From Halieaceae bacterium UBA5085 (GTDB taxonomy: Bacteria; Pseudomonadota; Gammaproteobacteria; Pseudomonadales; Halieaceae), in assembly GCA_002414665.1 (NCBI GenBank), contig DIAF01000035.1:14293-43980 (forward strand): 29,688 nt of DNA, given 5' to 3'. Positions 6,771-14,900 of the stretch are shown here, one piece after another. The notes beneath the pieces are model-generated. The model did not search any database, was not told where the DNA came from, and saw nothing but the letters and a program-made list of their open reading frames with translations. A program made the position numbers and the translations under genes. Position 1 is the stretch's first letter; each line of letters begins with the position of its first letter.

Positions 6771-8171
6771 CTACAGGTCGAAAATTTTGCCCGGATTCAT
6801 AATGCCCTGGGGGTCAAAGACCTGTTTGATCTGTTTCATGATGGCGATTTCCGCTTCCGAGCGGCTGTAGTGCAGGTAGTCCTTTTTCAGCAGCCCGACG
6901 CCATGCTCTGCTGACACGCTGCCCTCGTGGCGCTGGACGATCTCAAACACCCAGCGACTCACCTCTCCACAGCGCTGCTGGAACTCGGCCATGGGCAAGC
7001 CATCGGGCTTGAGCACGTTCAGGTGCACATTGCCGTCGCCGATGTGCCCGAACCAGACGATCTCGAAGTCTGGATAGGCCTGGTTGACCACGGCCTCGAC
7101 CTCTGCGAGGAAATCGGGCACGCGCACGATCGTTGTGGCAATGTCGTTTTTGTAGGGCGTCCAGCGGGAGATGGTTTCCGAGATATCCTCGCGCAGTCGC
7201 CACAACGCCTGCGCCTGGGCGACACTCTGGCTGACCACGCCATCCACCACCCAGCCCTGTTCCATACAGTGCTCAAACAGCGCCATGGCTTGATCGAGTT
7301 CCGCCCCGGTGTGCTGCTCGAACTCCAGCAGGGCATAAAACCCGCTGACGGTCTCGAATGGCCGCTGCAGACCCTGGTGCGCCACGACCTTCTGCAGCGC
7401 CAGTTCAGAGAAGAATTCGAAGGCCTGCAAATCCATGGCGCCCTGCCAGGTTTCCAGCACCTGCATCACGGCGGCCATATCCGGCACCCCCAGCACCATC
7501 ACCGTCAGGTTCTGCGGGGGCCGCGCCAGCTGCATGGTCGCCTCTACAACGATACCGAGAGTGCCCTCGGCGCCGATGATCAGCTGGCGCAGGTCGTAAC
7601 CGGCATTGTTCTTGACCAGGCCGCGATTCAGGTCCAGCAGCTCGCCACGACCGGTCACTACCTTCAGGCCCGCCACCCAGTCCCGCGTCATGCCGTGACG
7701 TATGACCTTGATACCACCGGCATTGGTGGAAATATTGCCGCCGATCTGGCTGGACCCGCTGGAGGCAAAATCCACCGGGTAAAACAAACCCTGCTCCGCA
7801 GCGAAAGCCTGCAGCTGGGCCGTCACCACCCCGGCCCCACAGCGCACCGTGCGGTCAACCGGGTTGAAATCTCCGATCCGGTTCAGACGGTCGAGCGCGA
7901 TGACCACCTCTCCCTGGCAGGCCACCGCACCGGCACTGAGCCCGGTGCGACCACCGGAAGGCACCAGCGCCAGCTGCCGGGTCAGCGCCACCTTGACCAG
8001 GGCCTGCACCTCCTCGGCGCTGCTGGGTAGCACCACGGCGGAGGGCGCGGGGGTGTGCACACGCGTCCAGTCGCGGCCGTAGCGCTCCAGGGAGTCTGCG
8101 TCCGTCAGGACACGAGACTCGCCAACACAGGCTTGCAACGCCTGCAACACTTCCGGGCTGATGGTGGACAC
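6771..8171 (-). CDS. FAD-binding oxidoreductase, probable D-2-hydroxyglutarate dehydrogenase
   Basis: A 466-residue flavoprotein of the VAO/GlcD family. An N-terminal FAD-binding domain includes PSGGRTGLSAGAV (about 71-83), IGGNISTNAGGIKVIRHG (about 142-159) and NNAGYDLRQLIIGAEGTLGI (about 188-207). A C-terminal FAD-oxidase domain ends in the signatures WFGHIGDGNVHLN and SAEHGVGLLKK. The glycine-rich and NAGYDLRQL segments look closer to D-2-hydroxyglutarate dehydrogenases than to glycolate or D-lactate oxidases. In Pseudomonas such an enzyme is encoded next to serA and reoxidises the D-2-hydroxyglutarate that SerA makes from 2-oxoglutarate. Here it is likewise divergent from serA, with 112 bases between them. 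The start is GTG with GGAG about 8 bases upstream. Electrons would pass to an electron-transfer flavoprotein encoded elsewhere. D-lactate dehydrogenase remains an alternative. Confidence 0.85.
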   Translation of the reverse strand: MSTISPEVLQALQACVGESRVLTDADSLERYGRDWTRVHTPAPSAVVLPSSAEEVQALVKVALTRQLALVPSGGRTGLSAGAVACQGEVVIALDRLNRIGDFNPVDRTVRCGAGVVTAQLQAFAAEQGLFYPVDFASSGSSQIGGNISTNAGGIKVIRHGMTRDWVAGLKVVTGRGELLDLNRGLVKNNAGYDLRQLIIGAEGTLGIVVEATMQLARPPQNLTVMVLGVPDMAAVMQVLETWQGAMDLQAFEFFSELALQKVVAHQGLQRPFETVSGFYALLEFEQHTGAELDQAMALFEHCMEQGWVVDGVVSQSVAQAQALWRLREDISETISRWTPYKNDIATTIVRVPDFLAEVEAVVNQAYPDFEIVWFGHIGDGNVHLNVLKPDGLPMAEFQQRCGEVSRWVFEIVQRHEGSVSAEHGVGLLKKDYLHYSRSEAEIAIMKQIKQVFDPQGIMNPGKIFDL

Positions 8172-8283
8172 AGGGATACTCCGCAGTCGAGTTGGTCGGG
8201 GGACGCAAACAGGGCACAGTATGGTAGCATACGCGCCCGCTTATTCCCGCCCACTGCACACCGTCCAGGGAGCACCACCGCGT

Positions 8284-9513
8284 ATGGCGCCCAAGTCGCT
8301 CGAAAAAAGCAAAATCCGCTTTCTGCTGTTGGAGGGCGTCCACCCCTCCGCAGTCGACACCCTGCGCAATGCCGGCTATGACAACATAGAACTGCACCAG
8401 AAGGCGCTGGCGCCCGCCGACCTGAAGAAGGCCATCGCCGATGCACACTTCGTCGGCATTCGCTCGCGCACGCAGCTTACCGAGGATGTGCTGGATGCGG
8501 CGCGCAAACTGGTCGCTATCGGCTGCTTCTGCATTGGCACCAACCAGGTTGACCTCCCGGCCGCCACACGTCGCGGTATCGCCGTGTTCAATGCCCCTTT
8601 CAGCAACACCCGCAGCGTGGCAGAGCTGGTAATCGCCGAGGCCATTCTGCTGTTGCGCGGTGTGGCAGCCCGCAATGCCGCTGCGCACCGCGGCGAATGG
8701 CAGAAAAGCGCCACCAACGCCTATGAAATCCGGGGCAAGCGGCTGGGCATCGTTGGCTACGGCAACATCGGCATGCAGCTGGGTGTGATCGCAGAGGGCC
8801 TGGGCATGCAGGTACAGTTCTGTGACGTGGTGAGCAAACTGCCCCTGGGGAACGCTCGCCAGCTACCCTCCCTGGAGCAACTGCTGGCGCAATCGGATGT
8901 GGTCAGCCTGCACGTTCCGGAGACCCGCGGCACGCGCAACATGATCGGCGCCGCGCAGCTGGCACAGATGCCCAGGGGCAGTATCCTGCTCAACGCGTCG
9001 CGGGGCACCGTGGTGGATATCGACGCCCTGGCCGCCAGCCTGGAATCCGGCCACCTCGGCGGTGCGGGTATCGATGTGTTCCCGGTTGAGCCGCGCGCCA
9101 ATGACGAGGAGTTCATCTCTCCGCTGAGAGCTTTCGACAACGTCATCCTCACCCCGCACATTGGCGGCAGCACCGTGGAGGCACAGGCCAACATCGGCGT
9201 TGAAGTCGCCGAGAAACTGGCTCGTTACAGTGATACAGGGGCCACCACGTCGTCCGTCAACTTCCCTGAAGTGTCTCTGCCGGAGCACGAGGGCAGCCAT
9301 CGCCTGCTGCACATCCACCACAACGTCCCCGGGGTCATGAGCGCGATCAACCGGGTATTTTCCGAGTACGACATCAACGTCTCGGCCCAGTTTCTGCAAA
9401 CCAACGAGGCCGTCGGCTACGTGGTGATCGATGTCGATGCCGAATACTCGGACGTTGCGCTGGCGAAGCTGGCCAGCATAGACGGTACAATCCGCAGTCG
9501 CGTACTATTCTAG
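8284..9513 (+). CDS. serA: D-3-phosphoglycerate dehydrogenase
   Basis: SerA oxidises 3-phosphoglycerate to 3-phosphohydroxypyruvate, the first step of serine synthesis, and in the E. coli-type enzyme can couple this to reduction of 2-oxoglutarate. The 409-residue protein is very close to E. coli SerA in length and layout. It has IGCFCIGTNQVDL (79-91), the NAD-binding loop GYGNIG (158-163), and the catalytic R240 (NASRGTVVD), E269 and H292 (TPHIGGST). A C-terminal ACT domain (about 338-409) carries the serine-site motif HIHHNVPG, so feedback inhibition by serine is expected. The frame opens at 8161, but the ATG at 8284 gives the family N-terminus (MAPKSLEKSKIRFLL). The stop is only 42 bases before the presumed start of the sigma factor gene, in the same frame and without a visible terminator. 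Confidence 0.96.
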   Translation: MAPKSLEKSKIRFLLLEGVHPSAVDTLRNAGYDNIELHQKALAPADLKKAIADAHFVGIRSRTQLTEDVLDAARKLVAIGCFCIGTNQVDLPAATRRGIAVFNAPFSNTRSVAELVIAEAILLLRGVAARNAAAHRGEWQKSATNAYEIRGKRLGIVGYGNIGMQLGVIAEGLGMQVQFCDVVSKLPLGNARQLPSLEQLLAQSDVVSLHVPETRGTRNMIGAAQLAQMPRGSILLNASRGTVVDIDALAASLESGHLGGAGIDVFPVEPRANDEEFISPLRAFDNVILTPHIGGSTVEAQANIGVEVAEKLARYSDTGATTSSVNFPEVSLPEHEGSHRLLHIHHNVPGVMSAINRVFSEYDINVSAQFLQTNEAVGYVVIDVDAEYSDVALAKLASIDGTIRSRVLF

Positions 9514-9555
9514 GCCACACCCGCCGGCACACCGCGCTACCACGAGGGATTCGCC

Positions 9556-10113
9556 ATCACTGTCGTAGCAAACCGCAAGAATGCGTTCCTCGCGCGCCTG
9601 GTCAACGACCATGGCGGCGCCCTGGAACGCTATCTCGCCCGAAAACTGGACAGCCCGGAAGACGCCGCCGAGGTCGCCCAGGAAGCGTTTCTGCGCCTGC
9701 ACCGGCTGGATTCGCCGGAAACCCTGGACAACGCCCGCGCCTTTCTGTTCCAGGTGGCCACCAACCTGGCCGTCGACCAGTTACGGCGGCGCAAGCTGCA
9801 TTTGCAGTTCATGCATGGCGAACGGCAGCAATCCGAAGATGGCGAGGCACCGGACATCAATGGCAGCGCAGCGTCCCCCGAGCATATCCTTGGCGCGCGG
9901 GAGAAACTCGGCCTTATCATGGCGGCCGTAGACGAGTTGCCGGTCAATGTGCGCCAGGCCTTTCTGCTGCACCGGCGCAACGGACTGTCCTACGGGGAAA
10001 TCGCCGATGCCATGCAGGTTTCCGTGTCCAGCGTGGAGAAATACATCCTGCAGGCGCTGCAGCACTGCCGCAAGCGCCTCGCCGCGTTGTATCCGCCGGG
10101 CGAAAATGGTTGA
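9556..10113 (+). CDS. ECF (FecI-like) RNA polymerase sigma factor, probable ATC start
   Basis: An extracytoplasmic-function sigma factor with the two expected domains. Region 2 spans about residues 10-80 (LERYLARKLDSPEDAAEVAQ, then AFLFQVATNLAVDQLRRRKL) and binds core polymerase and the -10 element. Region 4 spans about 122-175 (VDELPVNVRQAFLLHRRNGL, then SYGEIADAMQVSVSSVEKYI) and reads the -35 element. No ATG, GTG or TTG exists in frame between the serA TAG at 9511 and a GTG at 9754 inside region 2. An ATC at 9556 sits 6 bases after GAGGGA and gives a complete 185-residue protein beginning (M)TVVANRKNAF; a CTG at 9598 is a weaker alternative. The following genes are fecR-like and a TonB receptor with an STN domain, the usual targets and partners of FecI factors. 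Confidence 0.88.
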   Translation: MTVVANRKNAFLARLVNDHGGALERYLARKLDSPEDAAEVAQEAFLRLHRLDSPETLDNARAFLFQVATNLAVDQLRRRKLHLQFMHGERQQSEDGEAPDINGSAASPEHILGAREKLGLIMAAVDELPVNVRQAFLLHRRNGLSYGEIADAMQVSVSSVEKYILQALQHCRKRLAALYPPGENG

Positions 10114-10243
10114 TTGGGACAAATTTACTTGAGGGAACTTTGCGTTTCCTCGTTACACTAACAGGACATAAGACAGGCAAGCGCCCCCCTGAGGGGCAGC
10201 GCCGCACCCCGGGAAACTACAACCGGCGGGCGTTGGGGACACG

Positions 10244-11236
10244 ATGAGCCAGACGTTTACACAAGAATTCGAGCGACATTGCGACACCGCACTGGCGTGG
10301 ATCGCTCGTTTCCGTGGCGAGGCAACCGACCAGGATCACCGTGAATTCGCCCTCTGGCTGGCTGCCGATGCGGGTCACCGCCAGGCCATGGACCTGATGC
10401 TGGAACTCTGGGACGACCTGGGCAGTGTGCGGCACCTGCCGCTCGATGCGGAGCAGCCTGAACCCATTCCCCTGCGCAGCGGACCAACCCGCCGCCAGTG
10501 GCTGGCCGGGGCCACGGCGCTTGCCGCAGGACTGGCCCTGGCCTTCGTGCTGCTGCCGCTGGATCGAGGTCCGGATGCCATTGAATCGCTGCGTACGGCA
10601 CAGGGGGAGCGGGCCACCTACACACTGAGCGACACTTCGCGCGTCACCCTGAATACCGACAGCCAGCTGGATGTGGCGTTCAGCCGTGGTGAGCGCCAGC
10701 TCACCCTGGTGAAAGGCGAGGCATTTTTTGACGTTGCCCACGATCCGCAGAGGCCCTTTGCGGTGAGTACCGGTGACGCGACGGTCACCGCCATCGGTAC
10801 GGCCTTCAACGTGTATCGCCGCGCGGAGTCCACCGAGATCACGGTGACCGAAGGCAGGGTGCGGGTGAGCAACCCGGCCGCTGTTGGCAACAACGCGCTG
10901 ACCAGCGTACTGCTGGGCGCCGACGAGCACCTGGAAACCTCACGCAGCGGCGGCCTCGGTACCAGCGAAACCGTGGATACCTCACGCTACACCGCGTGGC
11001 AGCGCGGGGAGATCGTAGCCGAGGCCCTGACCCTCGCCGAGCTCGCCGGCGAGCTGGCCCGCTACTCGGATACCCGCATTCTTATCAGTGAGCGCGAGGT
11101 CGCCAACCTCACCGTGTCCGGCGTATTCAGTCTCGACCACCCGGAGACCGTCATACAGGCCCTCGAGCGCAGCCTGGGACTGCGTGTGGTACGCCTCAAC
11201 AACGGTTCCGTGCAGTTGCTGAAAGCCCCGCAGTAG
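10244..11236 (+). CDS. FecR-type anti-sigma regulator
   Basis: An inner-membrane regulator that relays the state of an outer-membrane receptor to the ECF sigma factor. Order of parts in 330 residues: a cytoplasmic N-terminal domain that binds sigma (DUF4880-like, about 12-55, ALAWIARFRGEATDQDHREF), one membrane segment (about 88-105), a periplasmic FecR domain (about 115-210, GERATYTLSDTSRVTLNTDS then VTAIGTAFNVY), and a C-terminal STN-like domain (about 262-325, LAELAGELARYSDTRILISE) that would contact the receptor signalling domain. The membrane segment is preceded by TRRQWL, a twin-arginine-like motif. The gene follows the sigma factor after a 130-base gap. That gap contains TTGAGG (10129-10134) and TACACT (10154-10159), a possible but widely spaced promoter. 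Confidence 0.92.
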   Translation: MSQTFTQEFERHCDTALAWIARFRGEATDQDHREFALWLAADAGHRQAMDLMLELWDDLGSVRHLPLDAEQPEPIPLRSGPTRRQWLAGATALAAGLALAFVLLPLDRGPDAIESLRTAQGERATYTLSDTSRVTLNTDSQLDVAFSRGERQLTLVKGEAFFDVAHDPQRPFAVSTGDATVTAIGTAFNVYRRAESTEITVTEGRVRVSNPAAVGNNALTSVLLGADEHLETSRSGGLGTSETVDTSRYTAWQRGEIVAEALTLAELAGELARYSDTRILISEREVANLTVSGVFSLDHPETVIQALERSLGLRVVRLNNGSVQLLKAPQ

Positions 11237-11330
11237 GATATAACGATCCCTTGCCTGGCCAGCTCCCCTGGCCGACAAACTCTCCTGAATTATCAGTGCG
11301 TTGCGACCATCAATCTGGCAGGGTGAGAGA

Positions 11331-14303
11331 ATGCTTGCCGCGTCCCGGGCGACAGGGTTTTTCGCGCGGGGAATCGTTTCGGCATGGCTGGCGATTTCCA
11401 TCGTATTCGGCTGGCCACCGGAAACCGCCGCAGCAGAACCCCTCAACCATTACGACATCCGCGAGAGCTCCCTGTCCGCCGCGCTGATCCAGTTCAGCCG
11501 CCAGAGCAACACCCCGATTGTTTTTTCCGACCGGCTCACCGGACACCTCTCGGCACCTGCGCTGGTCGGCGACATGGCACGGGACGACGCCCTCAGCCGC
11601 CTGCTGGCAGAGAGCGGACTGGGCTGGGAACTCATTGATGACCGCATCGTGGCGATCTACGCCGTAAACTGCCCCCGTGAACGCTGCGATGACCCGCTAC
11701 AGACCGAGGCTTTGCCCCCTGTCTATGAGCCGGGCATGGAGCAAACCTACGTCTATGGCAGCCGGATGACCGGTTCGCGCATACGCCGGGACCCCAATCG
11801 CTTCAGCGCCCCGGTGGAGGTGTATGCGCGCTCCGACATTGAGCGCAGCGGTGCTCAAACGCTCGGCGAACTGCTGCGTTTCGTCCCGGCGGTCATCGGC
11901 AACTCGACCAGCACCGCCATCTCCAATGGCGGTGATGGCACGGCTACCGTCACGCTGCGCGGACTTCCGGCCAGCAACACACTCATCCTGATCAACGGGC
12001 GCCGCATCGCCAACGACGGGCTGGCCGGCGAATCCGTAGACCTGAACAGCATTTCCCCGGCCGCCGTCGAGCGCGTGGAGATACTCAAGGACGGCGCATC
12101 CGCGATCTATGGTTCGGATGCAATCGCGGGCGTGGTCAATATCATTATGAAGCGCGACTTCCACGGGTTTCTGGCGGAATCATACGTTGGGGAAAGCAGC
12201 CGCGGCGACCTCACCACCACGGCACAGACGCTGCAGTACGGCACCAGTTTCCAGGGTGGCGGGCTGTTTGTCAGCGCCTCGCACTACGAGCAGGAGCCGC
12301 TGTTCAGCCGCGACCGGGCGGTATCACGCAGCGCGGATACGCGGCGGTTGGGAGGCACCGATCTGCGCTCCAGCGCCACCCCGGACGCGCGCGTGGTCCT
12401 CCCGGATGGCAGCTCGCTGATCGCCGACGGCGCCGGCTACCGACCCGCAGGCAGTGAAGACCTGTTCGACTACCAGGCATTTACTTCCGCCGTTGTCCCG
12501 CTGCGCCGCAGCAGCGTGTATGCGAGCGTGACCCGGGACCTTAGCGAACAGGTGACCGCCCAGCTCGAGGCCACCTACCTGCAAACCAACGCCCGTGCCA
12601 CCCTGGCACCTACCCCCTTGTTCACCGGCTTCGAGCAGGATCCGATCAGCGTTGCCGCAGACAACATCTACAACGACTTTGACCAGGAAATAACAGATGT
12701 CAGGCGCAGATTGCTCGAGTTTCCCGGAAGATTGCAGCTGAACGAATCACGCGTCGGCCGCCTGAGCGCCATTGTGGAGGGCCTTTACGCCGATTGGCAC
12801 TGGGATATCGGCGTGAACTGGAGTCGCAGCCAGGCTCGGGAAACCGCCACCAACCTGGTCGATGCCAACCGCCTGCGGCGGGCACTGGGACCGGCCGCCG
12901 GCTGCCAGGGGGCCGATATCGATGGCTGTGTGCCCGTGGATATCATGGGGCCGGCGGGGAGCATCGGCGCCGAGCAGGTGGACTACCTGCGGCTCGATGG
13001 GCATACCCGGGGAGACACCACCCTGTCCAGCGCGGCACTCAACCTCAGCAACGCGCTGCTGAATCTGCCAGCGGGCCGGGGTGACCTCGCGCTGGGCCTG
13101 GAATTCCGCCACGAATCGACCTCCAAAGTGCCGGACGAGCGGCTGGCCTCGATCGGGACCATTGGCGCCACCAATTTCCAGCCCACGCGGGGGGAACGCA
13201 AGATACTGGAACTGTACGCGGAGAGCCGCGTGCCGCTGTGGAGTAACGCCAGCGGTGGGCGCAACCTGCAGCTGGAAGCTGCCATCCGTCACTCCGCCTA
13301 CAGCGACTTCGGCAGCAGCACCAACCCCAAGGTCGGATTGAAATGGCAGCTCGGGCCCTCGCTGACGCTGCGTGGCGGCTATGCCTTCGGCTTCCGTGCA
13401 CCCAGCCTGAGCGAGCTCTACGAGGGCAACAGCGAGCAACAGGCCTTTATCGCCGACCCCTGCACTATCGCCGCCAACGTGGGCCAGCTACCGGGCTGCA
13501 CGCAACTGGCTGACGCTACCCGCAACCAGTTTCTCACCGTCAAGGGTGGCAACCCGGACCTGAACCCGGAAACCTCCGAATCCGTAAGCGCCGGGGCCAT
13601 CTGGACACCGGTCGTGATACCCGGGCTGCGGGCATCACTCGACTACTTCGAAATCCGCCAGGAAGACGTGGTCAGCTCCAGCGCGCAGTCACTTGTCGAC
13701 CGCAATGCGGCCACCGGCGCCTTCGCCGACCAGGTCACCCGCGACGCGCTGGGGAATCTCGTCCGGGTCACCGCAAACAACATCAATTTCGGCAAGCGCC
13801 GGGTACGCGGTGCCGATTTAAGCCTGGCCTACTACTTCCCGGACCAGCCCTGGGGTCAGGTCTCGGTCACCGGCAGCGGTGCCTGGATTCACGAGTACCT
13901 CTCCCAGCCCGGCGATGGCGGGCCACAGATAGACCTCGCCGGCACCTTCCGCGACGAGGCGTCCGAGGGCCTCGGCGGCATACCCGAGTGGAAGGGCCAG
14001 CTCGGCCTGCGCTGGAAACGCGATCGCTGGCTCGCGAGCTACGATATTCACCACGTGAGTGCCATGGACGAGGTCCTCCCCGGAACCACGCAGACCCGGG
14101 AAATTGACAGCTGGACCGTGCACGACATACAGGTCAGCTACGTCTTTGATGTGCTGTCGGGACTGCGTGTGACACTCGGTATCGACAATCTGTTCGATGC
14201 TGCGGCGCCTTTGGCGGCATCCGCATTTAACGATAACATCGACGCCCGTACCCACGAACTGAAGGGGCGCTTCTGGTACACCCGTATCAGCCAGCGCTTC
14301 TGA
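11331..14303 (+). CDS. TonB-dependent receptor with N-terminal STN signalling domain (FecA-like transducer)
   Basis: A 990-residue outer-membrane receptor. A signal peptide (about 1-35, ending AAA before EPLNHYDI) is followed by an STN domain (about 38-110, YDIRESSLSAALIQFSRQSN and on to GLGWELIDDRIVAIY). This periplasmic extension interacts with FecR-type proteins. The plug domain (about 155-275) contains VTLRGLPASNTLILINGRR and AVERVEILKDGASAIYGSDA, and the rest is beta-barrel ending in the aromatic RFWYTRISQRF. The ATG at 11331 has AGGG and GAGAG upstream; a TTG at 11301 is possible but less likely. The ligand cannot be told from sequence. The trio sigma-FecR-receptor suggests ligand-induced expression of this or a neighbouring receptor. 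A 6-bp hairpin (11257-11273) lies in the 94-base gap after fecR. Confidence 0.93.
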   Translation: MLAASRATGFFARGIVSAWLAISIVFGWPPETAAAEPLNHYDIRESSLSAALIQFSRQSNTPIVFSDRLTGHLSAPALVGDMARDDALSRLLAESGLGWELIDDRIVAIYAVNCPRERCDDPLQTEALPPVYEPGMEQTYVYGSRMTGSRIRRDPNRFSAPVEVYARSDIERSGAQTLGELLRFVPAVIGNSTSTAISNGGDGTATVTLRGLPASNTLILINGRRIANDGLAGESVDLNSISPAAVERVEILKDGASAIYGSDAIAGVVNIIMKRDFHGFLAESYVGESSRGDLTTTAQTLQYGTSFQGGGLFVSASHYEQEPLFSRDRAVSRSADTRRLGGTDLRSSATPDARVVLPDGSSLIADGAGYRPAGSEDLFDYQAFTSAVVPLRRSSVYASVTRDLSEQVTAQLEATYLQTNARATLAPTPLFTGFEQDPISVAADNIYNDFDQEITDVRRRLLEFPGRLQLNESRVGRLSAIVEGLYADWHWDIGVNWSRSQARETATNLVDANRLRRALGPAAGCQGADIDGCVPVDIMGPAGSIGAEQVDYLRLDGHTRGDTTLSSAALNLSNALLNLPAGRGDLALGLEFRHESTSKVPDERLASIGTIGATNFQPTRGERKILELYAESRVPLWSNASGGRNLQLEAAIRHSAYSDFGSSTNPKVGLKWQLGPSLTLRGGYAFGFRAPSLSELYEGNSEQQAFIADPCTIAANVGQLPGCTQLADATRNQFLTVKGGNPDLNPETSESVSAGAIWTPVVIPGLRASLDYFEIRQEDVVSSSAQSLVDRNAATGAFADQVTRDALGNLVRVTANNINFGKRRVRGADLSLAYYFPDQPWGQVSVTGSGAWIHEYLSQPGDGGPQIDLAGTFRDEASEGLGGIPEWKGQLGLRWKRDRWLASYDIHHVSAMDEVLPGTTQTREIDSWTVHDIQVSYVFDVLSGLRVTLGIDNLFDAAAPLAASAFNDNIDARTHELKGRFWYTRISQRF

Positions 14304-14319
14304 TCCCGGAGTAGAACCC

Positions 14320-14790
14320 ATGCGCAGTGCCCTCCTTTCCCTCCTGTTCCTCACCGTTGCCTGCAGCGTGCCCGCCCTGGCGACTGGACCGGAGGGTGAA
14401 TTTCCCGGCGTCGAGAAACTCATGTCCAGCGAGGAGTACCAGGCCGCCGGCCTCGACAAACTCAGCGACGCCGAGCGCGCCGCCCTGAACCGCTGGCTGG
14501 TCACTTACACCGCCGCGGAAGCGCCCACCCTGCTGCGCAGCAACCCGGAAGTGATCGCTGCCGACGAGTCCATCCGTATCGAGGCCAACATCAAGCCGCC
14601 CTTCGACGGCTGGTCGGGGGAAACCCTCTTTTACCTCGATAACGGGCAGGTCTGGCGCCAGCGGCTGCCCGGGCGCTATATGCACCGGGGCGAGGACACC
14701 GCGGTGGTCATCGACAAGAACTTCCTCGGCTTTTATCGGATGACGGTGACCTCCACCGACAAGACCGTAGGGGTGAGCCGCGTACGCTAG
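14320..14790 (+). CDS. Small secreted protein of unknown function, in operon with the receptor
   Basis: A 156-residue protein with a clear signal peptide (MRSALLSLLFLTVACSVPALA, cleavage after about residue 21). I do not recognise the family. The mature part has a short helical segment (KLSDAERAALNRWLVTYT) and then a C-terminal half that looks beta-rich (WSGETLFYLDNGQVWRQRLP, RGEDTAVVIDKNFLGFYRMT and V-G-V-S-R-V-R at the end). A cysteine in the signal peptide (VACS) could be misread as a lipobox, but ALA suits signal peptidase I better. It lies 16 bases after the receptor with CGGAG before the ATG, so it is cotranscribed. A periplasmic helper for uptake or signalling is possible but unproven. 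Confidence 0.8.
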   Translation: MRSALLSLLFLTVACSVPALATGPEGEFPGVEKLMSSEEYQAAGLDKLSDAERAALNRWLVTYTAAEAPTLLRSNPEVIAADESIRIEANIKPPFDGWSGETLFYLDNGQVWRQRLPGRYMHRGEDTAVVIDKNFLGFYRMTVTSTDKTVGVSRVR

Positions 14791-14810
14791 GACGTCACCC
14801 GGCTACCGCC

Positions 14811-14833
14811 GCTGAAATTGCTTGGATTTCAGC
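14811..14833. promoter_or_regulatory. Perfect 8-bp inverted repeat upstream of receptor 2
   Basis: GCTGAAAT (14811-14818) and ATTTCAGC (14826-14833) are perfect inverted copies separated by 7 bases. No T-run follows, so it is not a standard terminator. It ends 7 bases before a possible -35 box (14841), a position suited to an activator or repressor operator, but it could also be an mRNA 3' hairpin of the upstream operon. Confidence 0.45.
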
Positions 14834-14840
14834 CACCTGC

Positions 14841-14869
14841 TTGCATTTGGTCAGGTCATTTCTGGTAAT
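14841..14869 (+). promoter_or_regulatory. Candidate promoter for receptor 2
   Basis: TTGCAT (14841-14846) and GGTAAT (14864-14869) are 17 bases apart. Just downstream TGCCG-6-CGGCA followed by TTTTT (14871-14891) could act as a weak terminator or attenuator. A second possible pair is TTGCCG (14870-14875) and TAAATA (14894-14899), spaced 18. The choice between them is uncertain. Confidence 0.35.
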
Positions 14870-14900
14870 TTGCCGAGTTCCCGGCATTTTTCGTAAATAA

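Noticed and set aside
6927..8030. Long plus-strand frame opposite the flavoenzyme, and similar long frames opposite the transglutaminase-like gene, fba, epd and tkt.
   Set aside because: All lie fully inside conserved genes on the other strand and have composition typical of GC-rich antisense frames.
10134..10155. GGAACTT followed by CGTTA before fecR, and a similar GGAAC with CGTT at 14927-14948, as a shared ECF-type promoter.
   Set aside because: The gap between the elements is only 12-13 bases, shorter than the roughly 16-17 usual for ECF promoters, and no equivalent is found before receptor 1.
11257..11273. Hairpin GGCCAG-5-CTGGCC after fecR as a terminator.
   Set aside because: The stem is only 6 bp and no T-run follows; it may be incidental in GC-rich DNA.
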